Source: Bin87 sp965243255
GTDB taxonomy: Bacteria; Chloroflexota; Dehalococcoidia; Lucifugimonadales; UBA3495
Direction of reading: 5' to 3'
Assembly: GCA_965243255.1 (NCBI GenBank)
Contig: CBDEUH010000004.1
Span: 2,666,001 to 2,730,000, forward strand
DNA: 64,000 nucleotides
In this document: positions 49,525 to 57,952 of the stretch, one piece after another
Layout: each line of letters begins with the position of its first letter
How positions within the stretch are numbered: position 1 is the first letter of the stretch
Notes under the pieces: generated by a model
The model's input: only the letters and a program-made list of their open reading frames with translations
Told to the model about the DNA's origin: nothing
The model's database searches: none
Made by a program: the position numbers and the translations under genes

Positions 49525-50526
49525 ATGCTTACCACAGTGGCCGCCGGGCGAGTCTTTGACTACAGCTACTGCATCGGAATGTACGGAATGTCGGGCCAGG
49601 GCTTCTGGACGCCCCAGGACTTCGCGCTGGCCGAAGACAACCTGATGTACGTCATCAGCCGGGGCGCGGAGGAACTGGGCCAGCGCATCAGCCGCGTAAC
49701 CCTGGACCACCAGTTTCTCGGTCAGTTCGGCGCGTACGGCCGGGGCGATGGGCAGTTTGTCTGGCCGCGCTCCATCACGCTGGACGCCGACGGCAACGTG
49801 TACGCCTCCGATGACTTTCTGAACCGCATTTCTATGTTCGACGCGGACGGCGCGTTCGTGTCCGCCTGGGGCGAGGCCGGCGACGGCAAGGGCCAGCTCA
49901 ACGGCCCCTGCGGCATGGCCTTCGACTCCGACGGCAATATGCTGGTGGTGGACAGCCAGAACCACCGGGTGCAGAAGTTCACCCGCAAGGGCAAGCATCT
50001 GGCCAGCTTTGGGCAGCGCGGCGACGGCGAAGGAGAGTTCAACCTGCCCTGGGGCCTGTGCCTGGATGACGCCGGCAATGTGTACGTGGCCGACTGGAAA
50101 AACAACCGGGTGCAGAAATTCGACGGCGACGGCAACTTCCTGCTCAAGTTTGAGGCCGCGCCCCGCTCCGGCGTGGGCGATCTCCACGGCCCAACTGGCG
50201 TTGCGGTGGACTCCGACGGCGACGTGTACGTAACCGACTGGGGCAACCACCGCCTGCAGGTGTACGCTCCCGACGGCCGGTTTATCACGTCCCTGGTGGG
50301 CGACGCGCAGCAGCCGTCCCCCTGGACGCAGACCTACATCGACGCCAACCCGGACATCGTCAAGGCCCGCCGCCGGGTCAACCTGGAACCGGAGTGGCGA
50401 TTCCGCCGCCCCGTGGCCGTGCGAGTGGACGAGAACGACCGCATCTTCGTGCTGGAATCCAGCCGCCACCGCGTCCAGGTGTACGACAAGATCAAGGACT
50501 ACGAGGAGCATCCGCTGAACCTGTGA
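49525..50526 (+). CDS. NHL-repeat beta-propeller protein
   Basis: A 333-residue six-bladed NHL propeller. Repeated blades read NGPCGMAFDSDGNMLVVDSQ, NLPWGLCLDDAGNVYVADWK and HGPTGVAVDSDGDVYVTDWG, each followed by an NHRVQKF or NHRLQVY turn. No signal peptide is present. NHL proteins often bind partner proteins or peptides, or act as peptidylamide lyases. It is likely part of the transcript with the DUF1800/DUF1501 pair. AGGAGG precedes the ATG. Confidence 0.88.
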   Translation: MLTTVAAGRVFDYSYCIGMYGMSGQGFWTPQDFALAEDNLMYVISRGAEELGQRISRVTLDHQFLGQFGAYGRGDGQFVWPRSITLDADGNVYASDDFLNRISMFDADGAFVSAWGEAGDGKGQLNGPCGMAFDSDGNMLVVDSQNHRVQKFTRKGKHLASFGQRGDGEGEFNLPWGLCLDDAGNVYVADWKNNRVQKFDGDGNFLLKFEAAPRSGVGDLHGPTGVAVDSDGDVYVTDWGNHRLQVYAPDGRFITSLVGDAQQPSPWTQTYIDANPDIVKARRRVNLEPEWRFRRPVAVRVDENDRIFVLESSRHRVQVYDKIKDYEEHPLNL

Positions 50527-50551
50527 ACGCTTTTCGACAAGCCGGTCTTCA

Positions 50552-50581
50552 CGTAGGGGCGAATGACGGTTCGCCCCTACG
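50552..50581. repeat. Dispersed palindrome, TAGGGGCGAA type
   Basis: CGTAGGGGCGAA (50552-50563) and TTCGCCCCTACG (50570-50581) form a perfect 12-bp stem with a 6-nt loop. It lies after the NHL gene and just before TATAAT at 50600. Confidence 0.75.
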
Positions 50582-50599
50582 CGTTTTGGCTGTCGGCGT

Positions 50600-50605
50600 T
50601 ATAAT
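50600..50605 (+). promoter_or_regulatory. Candidate -10 element for the isochorismatase-like gene
   Basis: A perfect TATAAT lies 34 bp before the ATG at 50639. No -35 is visible because the palindrome occupies that space. Confidence 0.35.
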
Positions 50606-50638
50606 TCGGTTGAATCAAACTGCTCCGGGAGGAACCGC

Positions 50639-51163
50639 ATGACCCAGCAGGCTACCAAAATCGACGCCGGCCGCACCGCCGTATTGATCATGGACTTCCA
50701 GCAGCGCATCATCGCCAACGTGGCCTCCGAGCCGGCGGCGGTGGTTGAGACCGCCGCCCGTGCGCTGGACGGCGCGCGCCGGGCCGGCATCCCGGTGATT
50801 TACGTGGTGCACCGCGGCGGCGCTTTCGCCGAATACGCGCCCGACGTGGAGCTGCACGCTGGCGTCCCGCCGGCCGAGGGCGAACTGGTCATCACCAAGG
50901 TTCGGCCCGGCCCGTTCTCCACCACCGCCCTGGACGTTACCCTGAGAGAAATGGGACGGGACAACCTGGTGATAATGGGCGTGGCCACCAGTGGCTGCGT
51001 GCTCTCCTCGGTGCGCTGGGCCGTGGACGTGAACTACAGCTTCACCGTCCTCTCCGACGCCTGCTCGGATGCCGACCCGGAGGTGCACCGCGTGCTCACC
51101 GAGAAGGTCTATCCCCGCCAGGGCACGGTGATGACCACCGACGAATTCCTGCAGGCTCTGTAA
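50639..51163 (+). CDS. Cysteine hydrolase (isochorismatase family)
   Basis: A 174-residue isochorismatase-like hydrolase. The catalytic triad is complete: D19 (AVLIMDFQQRI), K87 (VITKVRPGPF) and C120 (GVATSGCVLSS). The family includes nicotinamidases, N-carbamoyl hydrolases and isochorismatases; the substrate cannot be told. It has a GGGAGG site and stands between the NHL gene and the second GMC gene. Confidence 0.9.
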   Translation: MTQQATKIDAGRTAVLIMDFQQRIIANVASEPAAVVETAARALDGARRAGIPVIYVVHRGGAFAEYAPDVELHAGVPPAEGELVITKVRPGPFSTTALDVTLREMGRDNLVIMGVATSGCVLSSVRWAVDVNYSFTVLSDACSDADPEVHRVLTEKVYPRQGTVMTTDEFLQAL

Positions 51164-51166
51164 CAC

Positions 51167-51193
51167 CGTCATTCCCGCGCAAGCAGGAATCCA
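51167..51193. repeat. Dispersed palindrome, CGTCATTCCCGC type (imperfect)
   Basis: ATTCCCGC (51171-51178) faces GCAGGAAT (51183-51190) with one mismatch. It sits between the isochorismatase-like gene and GMC copy 2. Confidence 0.6.
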
Positions 51194-51220
51194 GAGCGTC
51201 CCTGAACAAGGAGCAACGGT

Positions 51221-52774
51221 ATGCGATACGACGTTATCGTGATTGGCGCCGGTTCCGCCGGCGGAACCATGGCCACCCGGCTGTCCGAGGACCCCTCCCG
51301 TTCCGTGCTCCTGCTGGAAGCGGGGCCCGACTACCCTGACCTGGAGCAGACGCCCGACGATTTGAAGTTCGGCTACGCGCCCCGAGCGTCGGCGATGGGC
51401 GCGCCGCACAACTGGTCCTTCGTCGGCACGGGAACGCCCCGCCAGTCGGAGCCGGTCAACGTGCCCAGGGGCCGGGTGGTCGGTGGCACCAGCGCCATCA
51501 ACGGCCAGGTGTTTCTCCGCGGCGTGCCCGAAGACTACGACCGCTGGGCCTCCTGGGGCAATGATGAATGGAGCTACATCAACGTCCTGCCCTTCTTCCG
51601 CAAACAGGAAACCGACACCGACATCAGCGACGATTTTCACGGGTTCGACGGCCCCATCCCGGTGCGACGCCACAAGCGGGAAGACTGGCTGCCCCTGCAG
51701 GAGGCTTTCGTCCAGGCCTGCGCTGACATTGGCTACAACGAGGTGTACGACCACAACCATCCCGATTCCACCGGCGTCGGCCCCTTCCCCATGAACAACC
51801 CCAACGGCGTCCGCATGAGCACCGCCCTGACCTACGTGAACCCCAATCGGCACCGGCTCAACCTCACCATCCGGGCCAACGTGCGGGTGCGCCGCATCCT
51901 GTTCGACCAGGGTGCTGCCGGCTCACCCCGGGCGGTTGGCGTGGAAGTGGAAAGCGGCGGCGAAACCTTCCGCATCGAGGGCGAGCAGGTAGTCCTGTGC
52001 GCCGGCGCGGTGGCCTCGCCGCAGCTGTTGCTACTCTCCGGCGTCGGGCCGGCTGAGGAACTGCGCAGCCTGGGCATCCCGGTGATGAAAGACCTCCCCG
52101 GCGTCGGCAAGAACCTGCGGGACCATCCCCTGGTGCCGGTGCGGGTCAAGGTCAAGGACGACTTCCCGCTGGACCCCGACGCGCCTCGCATCCAGACGGT
52201 GCTCCGCTACACCGCCACCGGCTCCGATGCCCGCAACGATATGCAGATTTTCCCGTCGTCTTTCTCCACGCCCCTGGGCGGCGACCCCTACGACAACGAG
52301 GGCATCCGCATCACCTGCATGATGGAGCTGGCGGAAAGCGCCGGAGAGTTGACCCTCCAGTCCACCGACCCCGACGTGCAGCCCCATATCGACTGCCGCT
52401 ACCTGGAAGCGGGCTGGGACCGGGAACGGATGCGGGAAGCCATCCGCATCGTGCTGGGGCTGCTGGAGCACGAGCAGTTCGGCAGCATCTACGACGGCCT
52501 GATTGCCCCCACCGAAGCCGACCTGGTGTCGGATGACGCGCTGGACGATTGGATGTTGCGGGAGGTCTGCATTGGACAGCACCTTTCCGGAACCTGCAAG
52601 ATGGGACCGGATGACGACCCTATGGCCGTGGTTGACCAGTACTGTCGGGTTCACGGCATTGACAACCTGCGCGTGGCCGACGCCTCCGTGATGCCCGACG
52701 TCATCCGCGCCAACACCAACTGCACCACTATTATGATTGGTGAGCGGGTCGCCGCCTGGCTGGCCCAGGGCTAG
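51221..52774 (+). CDS. GMC-family FAD-dependent alcohol dehydrogenase (copy 2)
   Basis: A 517-residue paralogue of the gene at 44533, with which it is clearly collinear over its whole length. VIVIGAGSAGGTMATRLSED gives the FAD motif, RGRVVGGTSAINGQVFLRG the second signature, and LSGTCKMGPDD the histidine-proximal strand (H precedes as QHLSG). The many identical blocks (GPDYPDLEQTPDDLKFGYAP against the copy 1 segment) suggest a duplication within this lineage. AAGGAG precedes the ATG. Substrate unknown. Confidence 0.9.
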   Translation: MRYDVIVIGAGSAGGTMATRLSEDPSRSVLLLEAGPDYPDLEQTPDDLKFGYAPRASAMGAPHNWSFVGTGTPRQSEPVNVPRGRVVGGTSAINGQVFLRGVPEDYDRWASWGNDEWSYINVLPFFRKQETDTDISDDFHGFDGPIPVRRHKREDWLPLQEAFVQACADIGYNEVYDHNHPDSTGVGPFPMNNPNGVRMSTALTYVNPNRHRLNLTIRANVRVRRILFDQGAAGSPRAVGVEVESGGETFRIEGEQVVLCAGAVASPQLLLLSGVGPAEELRSLGIPVMKDLPGVGKNLRDHPLVPVRVKVKDDFPLDPDAPRIQTVLRYTATGSDARNDMQIFPSSFSTPLGGDPYDNEGIRITCMMELAESAGELTLQSTDPDVQPHIDCRYLEAGWDRERMREAIRIVLGLLEHEQFGSIYDGLIAPTEADLVSDDALDDWMLREVCIGQHLSGTCKMGPDDDPMAVVDQYCRVHGIDNLRVADASVMPDVIRANTNCTTIMIGERVAAWLAQG

Positions 52775-52809
52775 ATAGAGTTTCAGCCATCCGCTAAAGG
52801 AGCAACCCA

Positions 52810-53661
52810 ATGTCAGTCGGAATAATCGTACCCCTGCCAGCCTACACGCTGGATCCTGCCTTTATCGCTCGAAAGGCCGAGGAACTGGGCTTTGAGTCCC
52901 TCTGGTACCACGAGCATCCCATCCTGCCGGTGCATAGCGAAAGTCCCTTCCCGGCCACCGGCGGCGAGATACCCTGGACGTATCGCCACTTCTCCGACCC
53001 TTACATGTCGCTGGCCATGGCCGCCGCCGTCACCGAGAAAATCAAGCTGTGCACCGGCATCACCCTGGTGCCCGAGCGCAACCCGCTGATTCTGGCCAAG
53101 CAAATCTCGGTGCTGGACCGGCACAGCAACGGGCGGTTCGTCTTCGGCGTCGGCGCCGGCTGGAACCGCGAGGAAACCGAGATGATGGGCGGCGACTTTG
53201 ACCATCGCTGGACGCAGACCGAGGAAGCGGTGAACGCGCTCAAGGAGCTGTGGACGCAGGACCAGGCCGAGTTTCACGGACGCTACTACAACTTCCCGCC
53301 GGTGTATATGTACCCCAAGCCGGCACAGCAGCCGCACCCGCCCATCCTGTTGGGCGGCAACGCCCGCAACGTGCTGCGTCGGGTGGCGCGCTACGCCGAT
53401 GGCTGGCTGCCCAACCGCACCACGCCGGAGCAGATTGAGGACAGCCGCCGGCAGCTGGACGCCCTGGCCGCCGAGCGGGGGCGCGACCCCCAATCGCTGA
53501 CCATATCCGTGTTCGGGCAACCGCCCGAAACCAACCGGCAGACCGTTGACGACTTCCTCAACGCCGGCGCCCTGCGGGTCTGCGTCTGGCCCAACCACAC
53601 CGACACCGAGACGGAAATGGGCGAGCAGCTGGAGCGCATGGCGGAAACGCTGATTCGCTAG
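52810..53661 (+). CDS. LLM class F420-dependent oxidoreductase-like protein
   Basis: A 283-residue luciferase-like TIM-barrel protein, closer to the F420-dependent TIGR03619 type than its relative at 43317. Key segments: AEELGFESLWYHEHPILPVH, KLCTGITLVPERNPLILAKQ and RFVFGVGAGWNREETEMMGG. With the GMC gene 36 bp upstream and the lactonase gene 16 bp downstream it is likely in one transcript. The reaction may be monooxygenation of a ketone to a lactone, but this is inference. Confidence 0.85.
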   Translation: MSVGIIVPLPAYTLDPAFIARKAEELGFESLWYHEHPILPVHSESPFPATGGEIPWTYRHFSDPYMSLAMAAAVTEKIKLCTGITLVPERNPLILAKQISVLDRHSNGRFVFGVGAGWNREETEMMGGDFDHRWTQTEEAVNALKELWTQDQAEFHGRYYNFPPVYMYPKPAQQPHPPILLGGNARNVLRRVARYADGWLPNRTTPEQIEDSRRQLDALAAERGRDPQSLTISVFGQPPETNRQTVDDFLNAGALRVCVWPNHTDTETEMGEQLERMAETLIR

Positions 53662-53676
53662 AAGGAGGCAGCAATC

Positions 53677-54726
53677 ATGGCAACTTACGTGTACGTGGCA
53701 GCCCAGGATGACAACAAGGTGTCCATCTTCACCATGGACGATGGCAGCGGCGCGCTGACGCTGGCCGGCGAGCAGCCGGTTTCGGGCGGCCCGTCCCTGC
53801 TGGCCATTAGCCCGGACCGGCAGACCCTGTACGCCGGCCACCGGGAAGAGCCGGAAATCAGCAGCTACCGCATTGATCACAGCACCGGCGCGTTGACGCA
53901 GACCGGGTCAGTGACCCCGCCGGGGCAGCCGGCCTTTCTGTCCACCGACCGCACCGGGCGGTTCCTGCTGTCCTCGTACTACGCCGACGGCAAGGCCGCG
54001 GTGCATCCCCTGGGCGAGGACGGCAGCGTGGGCGGCGCGCCCACGTCGGTGGTGAACACGGCGGTGGGCGCCCACGCCATGCAGACCGACCGCTCCAATC
54101 GGTTCGCCTACGTGCCCCACATCGCCAGGCAGAACGACAACGTGCTGGAGCCGCCCAAGAACATACCGGCGCCCAACGTCATCTACCAGTTCCGCTTTGA
54201 CGAGTCCAGCGGCGCGCTGACGCATAACGACCCGCCCGTGCTGGCTCAGGACGACCTCATCGGCCCCCGGCATTTCACCTTCCATCCCTCGCTGGACATC
54301 GTGTATTTCTCCAACGAACAGGGCTGCAGCGTCTCGGCGTACCGGATGGACGACGCTGGCCGCCTGACCGCGTTGCAGACGGTATCAACCCTGCCGGAAG
54401 GGGTAACCGAGCGCAATACCTGCTCGCAGATCCAGTTCTCGCCTGACGGCAGCCTGCTCTTCGTACCCAACCGGGGCCACAACAGCATCGCCAGTTTCGC
54501 GGTGGACGGCGACGGGCGCTTGACACCGGCGGGCCACGTCGCCACCGAAGCGGTACCCAGCGCCTTCAGCCTGGACCCGTCGGGCCGCTTCGTGTACGCC
54601 GCCGGCTCGGCGACGGGACAATTGGCGTCATACAGCATCAACGGCGACACCGGAGAGATGACGCCCCTGGGCGCCTATGCGGTGGGCGCCCGCCCGATGT
54701 GGGTGCTCACGACGACGTTGGGATAG
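53677..54726 (+). CDS. Lactonase-family beta-propeller (6-phosphogluconolactonase-like)
   Basis: A 349-residue seven-bladed propeller of the YbhE/lactonase family. Repeats such as DDGSGALTLAGEQPVSGGPS, DHSTGALTQTGSVTPPGQPA and DESSGALTHNDPPVLAQ, with GPRHFTFHPSLDIVYFSNE, are typical. Members hydrolyse cyclic esters. It follows the LLM gene by 16 bp behind AAGGAGG. It would open a lactone produced upstream, which fits the gene order, but this is not shown by the sequence. Confidence 0.85.
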   Translation: MATYVYVAAQDDNKVSIFTMDDGSGALTLAGEQPVSGGPSLLAISPDRQTLYAGHREEPEISSYRIDHSTGALTQTGSVTPPGQPAFLSTDRTGRFLLSSYYADGKAAVHPLGEDGSVGGAPTSVVNTAVGAHAMQTDRSNRFAYVPHIARQNDNVLEPPKNIPAPNVIYQFRFDESSGALTHNDPPVLAQDDLIGPRHFTFHPSLDIVYFSNEQGCSVSAYRMDDAGRLTALQTVSTLPEGVTERNTCSQIQFSPDGSLLFVPNRGHNSIASFAVDGDGRLTPAGHVATEAVPSAFSLDPSGRFVYAAGSATGQLASYSINGDTGEMTPLGAYAVGARPMWVLTTTLG

Positions 54727-54740
54727 GCGTCCTGCGACAT

Positions 54741-54754
54741 GCTCAGGACGAGCG
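54741..54754. repeat. Short dispersed repeat GCTCAGGACGAGCG
   Basis: One base different from the copy at 46387; it lies in the gap after the lactonase gene. Confidence 0.4.
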
Positions 54755-54794
54755 CCGGAGGTATCGCTGCACTGCCAACAGGAGGCATACGGTT

Positions 54795-55568
54795 ATGCCC
54801 TATTTGAGCCTGCCCGGTGTTGAATTGTGGTATGAAGACACCGGCGGGGATGGAACACCGGTCATCCTGCTGCACGCTGCGTCCGGCACTTGCGAGTGTT
54901 GGGAGCATCAGTTGCCGACTTTCACTGCGGCCGGCTACCGCTGCATCGCCTATGACCGGCGCACGTGGGGCCGCTCCGTTCCTACCGATACGGAACACCA
55001 GCCCGGCTTTGCCGGAGACGACCTGCACGCTCTGGTGGAAAGCCTGGCCCTGGAACGGGTGCACCTGGTGGGTACTGCGGCCGGCGGCATTCCGGCGCTG
55101 GACTATGCCTTGACCCATCCGGAGCGCGTGCGCAGCGTGGTGGTGGCGAACACCATCGGCGGCGTGCAGGATGCCGAGTACCTGGAAGTGCAGCATCGCC
55201 TCCGGCCGGCGGAAATCCAGAACCTGCCGGTGGAGCTGCGGGAGCTGGGCCCGTCATACCGAGGCACCGACCCGGAGGGAGCAAGTCGCTGGCTGGAGAT
55301 CGAGCGCGCCAGCCGCCCCGGCGGCGTGGTTCCGACGCAGCCGCTTCGCGATTCCATCACTTACGCCCGGCTGCAGACCATGCGCGTGCCCACGCAGGTC
55401 ATATCGGGCGAGGCGGACCTGATGTCGCCGCCGGCGCTGATGCGGATGCTGGCCGAGCACATACCAGGCTCGCGTTTCGTGTCCCTGCCCGACGCCGGAC
55501 ACGCGGGATTCTGGGAGCGGCCCGACGTTTGGAACGGCCTGGTGCTGGAGTTCATCGGCCGGTATTAG
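54795..55568 (+). CDS. Alpha/beta hydrolase-fold protein lacking the nucleophile serine
   Basis: A 257-residue alpha/beta-hydrolase. The oxyanion loop VILLHAASGTCECWEHQLP, the acid in VISGEADLMSPPALM and the histidine in PDAGHAGFWERP are in place. The nucleophile elbow, normally GHSMGG, reads VGTAAGGIPALDYALTHPE, so the serine position is A95. By hand alignment the protein should not be a normal serine hydrolase; it may be a lyase, a binding protein or a decayed gene. The start ATG 54795 follows AGGAGG. The next gene, an SDR, is 83 bp downstream. Confidence 0.75.
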   Translation: MPYLSLPGVELWYEDTGGDGTPVILLHAASGTCECWEHQLPTFTAAGYRCIAYDRRTWGRSVPTDTEHQPGFAGDDLHALVESLALERVHLVGTAAGGIPALDYALTHPERVRSVVVANTIGGVQDAEYLEVQHRLRPAEIQNLPVELRELGPSYRGTDPEGASRWLEIERASRPGGVVPTQPLRDSITYARLQTMRVPTQVISGEADLMSPPALMRMLAEHIPGSRFVSLPDAGHAGFWERPDVWNGLVLEFIGRY

Positions 55569-55651
55569 CGGCGCGGTTCTTCCCGGACACGGGCGATTGC
55601 GCTACGATGGCTGGCGCAATCGTAGTAATTGCTCAGGCAGGGAGGTTCACC

Positions 55652-56434
55652 ATGCGACTGGAAGGCAAAGTAGCGCTCATCAGCGGCGGCGCGCGGGGGC
55701 AGGGCGCGGCGGAGGCCCGGCTGTTCGTGCAGGAAGGCGCCGCCGTGGTCATCGGCGACATCCTGGATGAGGACGGGATGAAGCTGGAGGCGGAAATCCG
55801 CGAGCTGGGCGGGCAGGCCACCTTTGTCCACCTGGACGTTACCGACGCCGACCAGTGGGCGGACGCCGTCACTGAGGCCGTGAACCGCTACGGCAAGCTG
55901 GACATCCTGGTCAACAACGCTGGCATCGGCAGCACCAACGTCGGCGGCGTCAACGCGCCCCGCATCCACGAAGCTCCTGCCGAAGTGTGGGACCAGATAA
56001 TGGATGTGAACGGCAAGGGCGTGTTCCTGGGCACCCGGGCGGCGATACCGGCGATGCGCGCTGCCGGCGGCGGTTCCATCATCAACATATCGTCCATCGC
56101 CGGCCTGGTGGGGCTGTACCCCGGTTCCGGCGCCGGCTCGGCCTACGCCAGCAGTAAGGGCGCGGTGCGGCTCCTCACCAAGTCCACCGCCGTGCAGTAC
56201 GCCGGCGACGGCATCCGCTGCAACTCGGTGCATCCGGGCTACATCGACACCGCGATGACCGAGCGGATGATGTCGGATCCGGAGATACGGCAGATGCGGA
56301 TTGACGCCACGCCGGTCGGACGCATCGGCACCGTCGACGACATCGCCAACGGCGTGCTGTTCCTGGCCTCGGATGAAGCGTCCTTTATGACCGGCAGCGA
56401 ACTGGTGATTGACGGCGGCTATACGGCCAAGTAG
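55652..56434 (+). CDS. SDR-family NAD(P)-dependent oxidoreductase
   Basis: A 260-residue classical short-chain dehydrogenase. Cofactor motif GGARGQGAA at about residues 12-20, NNAGIG after the beta4 strand, the catalytic SSIAGLVGLYPGSGAGSAYASSKG with Ser, Tyr and Lys (YxxxK as YASSK), and PGYIDTAMT complete the family. It likely oxidises a secondary alcohol or reduces a ketone. ATG 55652 follows GGGAGG; a longer frame upstream only shadows the hydrolase gene. It ends 6 bp from the convergent propeller gene. Confidence 0.92.
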   Translation: MRLEGKVALISGGARGQGAAEARLFVQEGAAVVIGDILDEDGMKLEAEIRELGGQATFVHLDVTDADQWADAVTEAVNRYGKLDILVNNAGIGSTNVGGVNAPRIHEAPAEVWDQIMDVNGKGVFLGTRAAIPAMRAAGGGSIINISSIAGLVGLYPGSGAGSAYASSKGAVRLLTKSTAVQYAGDGIRCNSVHPGYIDTAMTERMMSDPEIRQMRIDATPVGRIGTVDDIANGVLFLASDEASFMTGSELVIDGGYTAK

Positions 56435-56440
56435 CGGCGG

Positions 56441-57862
56441 CTACTCCACCGCGTGCAGCACACCGTCCTCAGTCCGCACCAGCAGGCTGCCCTCCGCATA
56501 GACCGGACTGGTGCGGACGGGAGCCGAAAGCTGTAGCCGCCAGCGCTCCGAGCCGTCGGCGCGGTTCAGGCCGTACAACCATCCCGATTTGTCGCCGAAT
56601 ACCAGCAATTCGCCCACCACTGCCGGGGAGGCCACGATGCCCGCCTCGGCTTGGAACTGCCATTCTTCCTCGCCGGTGATGGCGTCGGCGGCGTACATCT
56701 TGCCCAGGCTGTCGCCGACGTAGAGCCGGTCCCCGGCCACGGCCGGCGCGGAGATGATTCCCTCGGTCCTCTTCAGGCGGCTGGAGATGCCCTCGGGGTA
56801 ATCGGTCTGGAAGCGCCACTTGTCGCCGGGCTGGGACGGCGGCGACGGCAGCGGAAATCCCCACAACCACAGCTGGCTCCAGGTGCGCGTTACGGCGTAT
56901 TGCCCAGGATATTCCAGCGCGTCGGCGGCCATGGAGTACAGCTGCCGACCGGAAACGAAGTAGGCCAGGTCGTTGGCCGTTACCGGCGCGGCGGCCAGCG
57001 ACGCTCCGGTGCGAAAGCGCGCCCGCTCCTGGCCGGTGCGCGCGTCCAGCGCGTAGAGGCTGCGGTCGGCGGAGGCAACATACACGATGCCCTCGCCCAC
57101 CGCGGCGGGAGAACGGACCTCGCTGAGGGTTTCGTGCTTCCAGATGAGTTCGCCCGTGGTGGCGTTCACGGCGTAGGTAACGCCGTCCAGCGCGCCGGCG
57201 TACACGATGCCGTTGGCGACGGCCACCGGGCCTGCGGTAGAGTCGGACATCTCGTATTCCCAGCGGATTGCGCCGGAGGCTGCGTCCCGCGCCACCAGGC
57301 GGCGGTCGGGCATCGAGTAATACAGCGCCCCGTCGGCCAGCGCCAAGGAATTGCCGATAGGGCCGGTTGCCGGCATGGAATCCAGTTCCTGGCCGGTAGC
57401 AGCGTCCAGCACGGCGATGCGGAAGTGCGCGCCCAGGTAGATACGGCCGTCGGATACTATCGGCGCGGCCAGGGTGGCCGGCCCCGGGTCAGCGCTCCAG
57501 AGCAACTGGCCCGTTGGCTCCGACAGTGAGTCGGGAGCATAACGGGTTTGGCCCAACGTGCGGGCGGCCATCGTCCATTGCTGGCCGGTGGATGCCGAAT
57601 CGAAGCGCAGTTCAGGCTGGCGCGCCAGTATCACCGGGTCGGGAATGAACGGAAAGTTGAGCCAGACGACAACGCCGATTACCAGCGCCGCCACCACGGC
57701 GATGGCAATGTTGCGGCGGGAGATGAAGCGTCGCCGTCGTGGGGCTTGCTGCGCCCAGTCGGGCAGGTGCCCGTCGGCGTCCGGGTCAATGTGGCCCGGG
57801 TCCATGTGGATAGATGCCGGAGGCGAGTCGGTAGGGTTGCCGGAGTTGTCGGGAGTGGACAT
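56441..57862 (-). CDS. PQQ-type beta-propeller repeat protein, membrane anchored
   Basis: A 473-residue protein. After about 40 hydrophilic residues (rich in Pro and Asp) and an arginine cluster (RRRRFISRRN) comes one membrane helix (IAIAVVAALVIGVVVWL), then an eight-bladed propeller of PQQ-like repeats such as GTVYAGALDGVTYAVNATTG-like units (AVNATTGELIWKHET, ALDARTGQERARFRTG, AADAITGEEEWQFQAE). It resembles BamB or PQQ-dependent dehydrogenase propellers but has no obvious PQQ-binding cysteine pair. The propeller would face outside. It follows the ABC permease genes on the same strand. Confidence 0.82.
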   Translation of the reverse strand: MSTPDNSGNPTDSPPASIHMDPGHIDPDADGHLPDWAQQAPRRRRFISRRNIAIAVVAALVIGVVVWLNFPFIPDPVILARQPELRFDSASTGQQWTMAARTLGQTRYAPDSLSEPTGQLLWSADPGPATLAAPIVSDGRIYLGAHFRIAVLDAATGQELDSMPATGPIGNSLALADGALYYSMPDRRLVARDAASGAIRWEYEMSDSTAGPVAVANGIVYAGALDGVTYAVNATTGELIWKHETLSEVRSPAAVGEGIVYVASADRSLYALDARTGQERARFRTGASLAAAPVTANDLAYFVSGRQLYSMAADALEYPGQYAVTRTWSQLWLWGFPLPSPPSQPGDKWRFQTDYPEGISSRLKRTEGIISAPAVAGDRLYVGDSLGKMYAADAITGEEEWQFQAEAGIVASPAVVGELLVFGDKSGWLYGLNRADGSERWRLQLSAPVRTSPVYAEGSLLVRTEDGVLHAVE

Positions 57863-57952
57863 GGCAGGTGTGGGGCGGGCGTTTCCGAAAAGGCGGCGGG
57901 GTGTCGGTGCACATCCCGCCGCAAGGAGTTCGGGCCGGTGCGCCGCCGGGCA

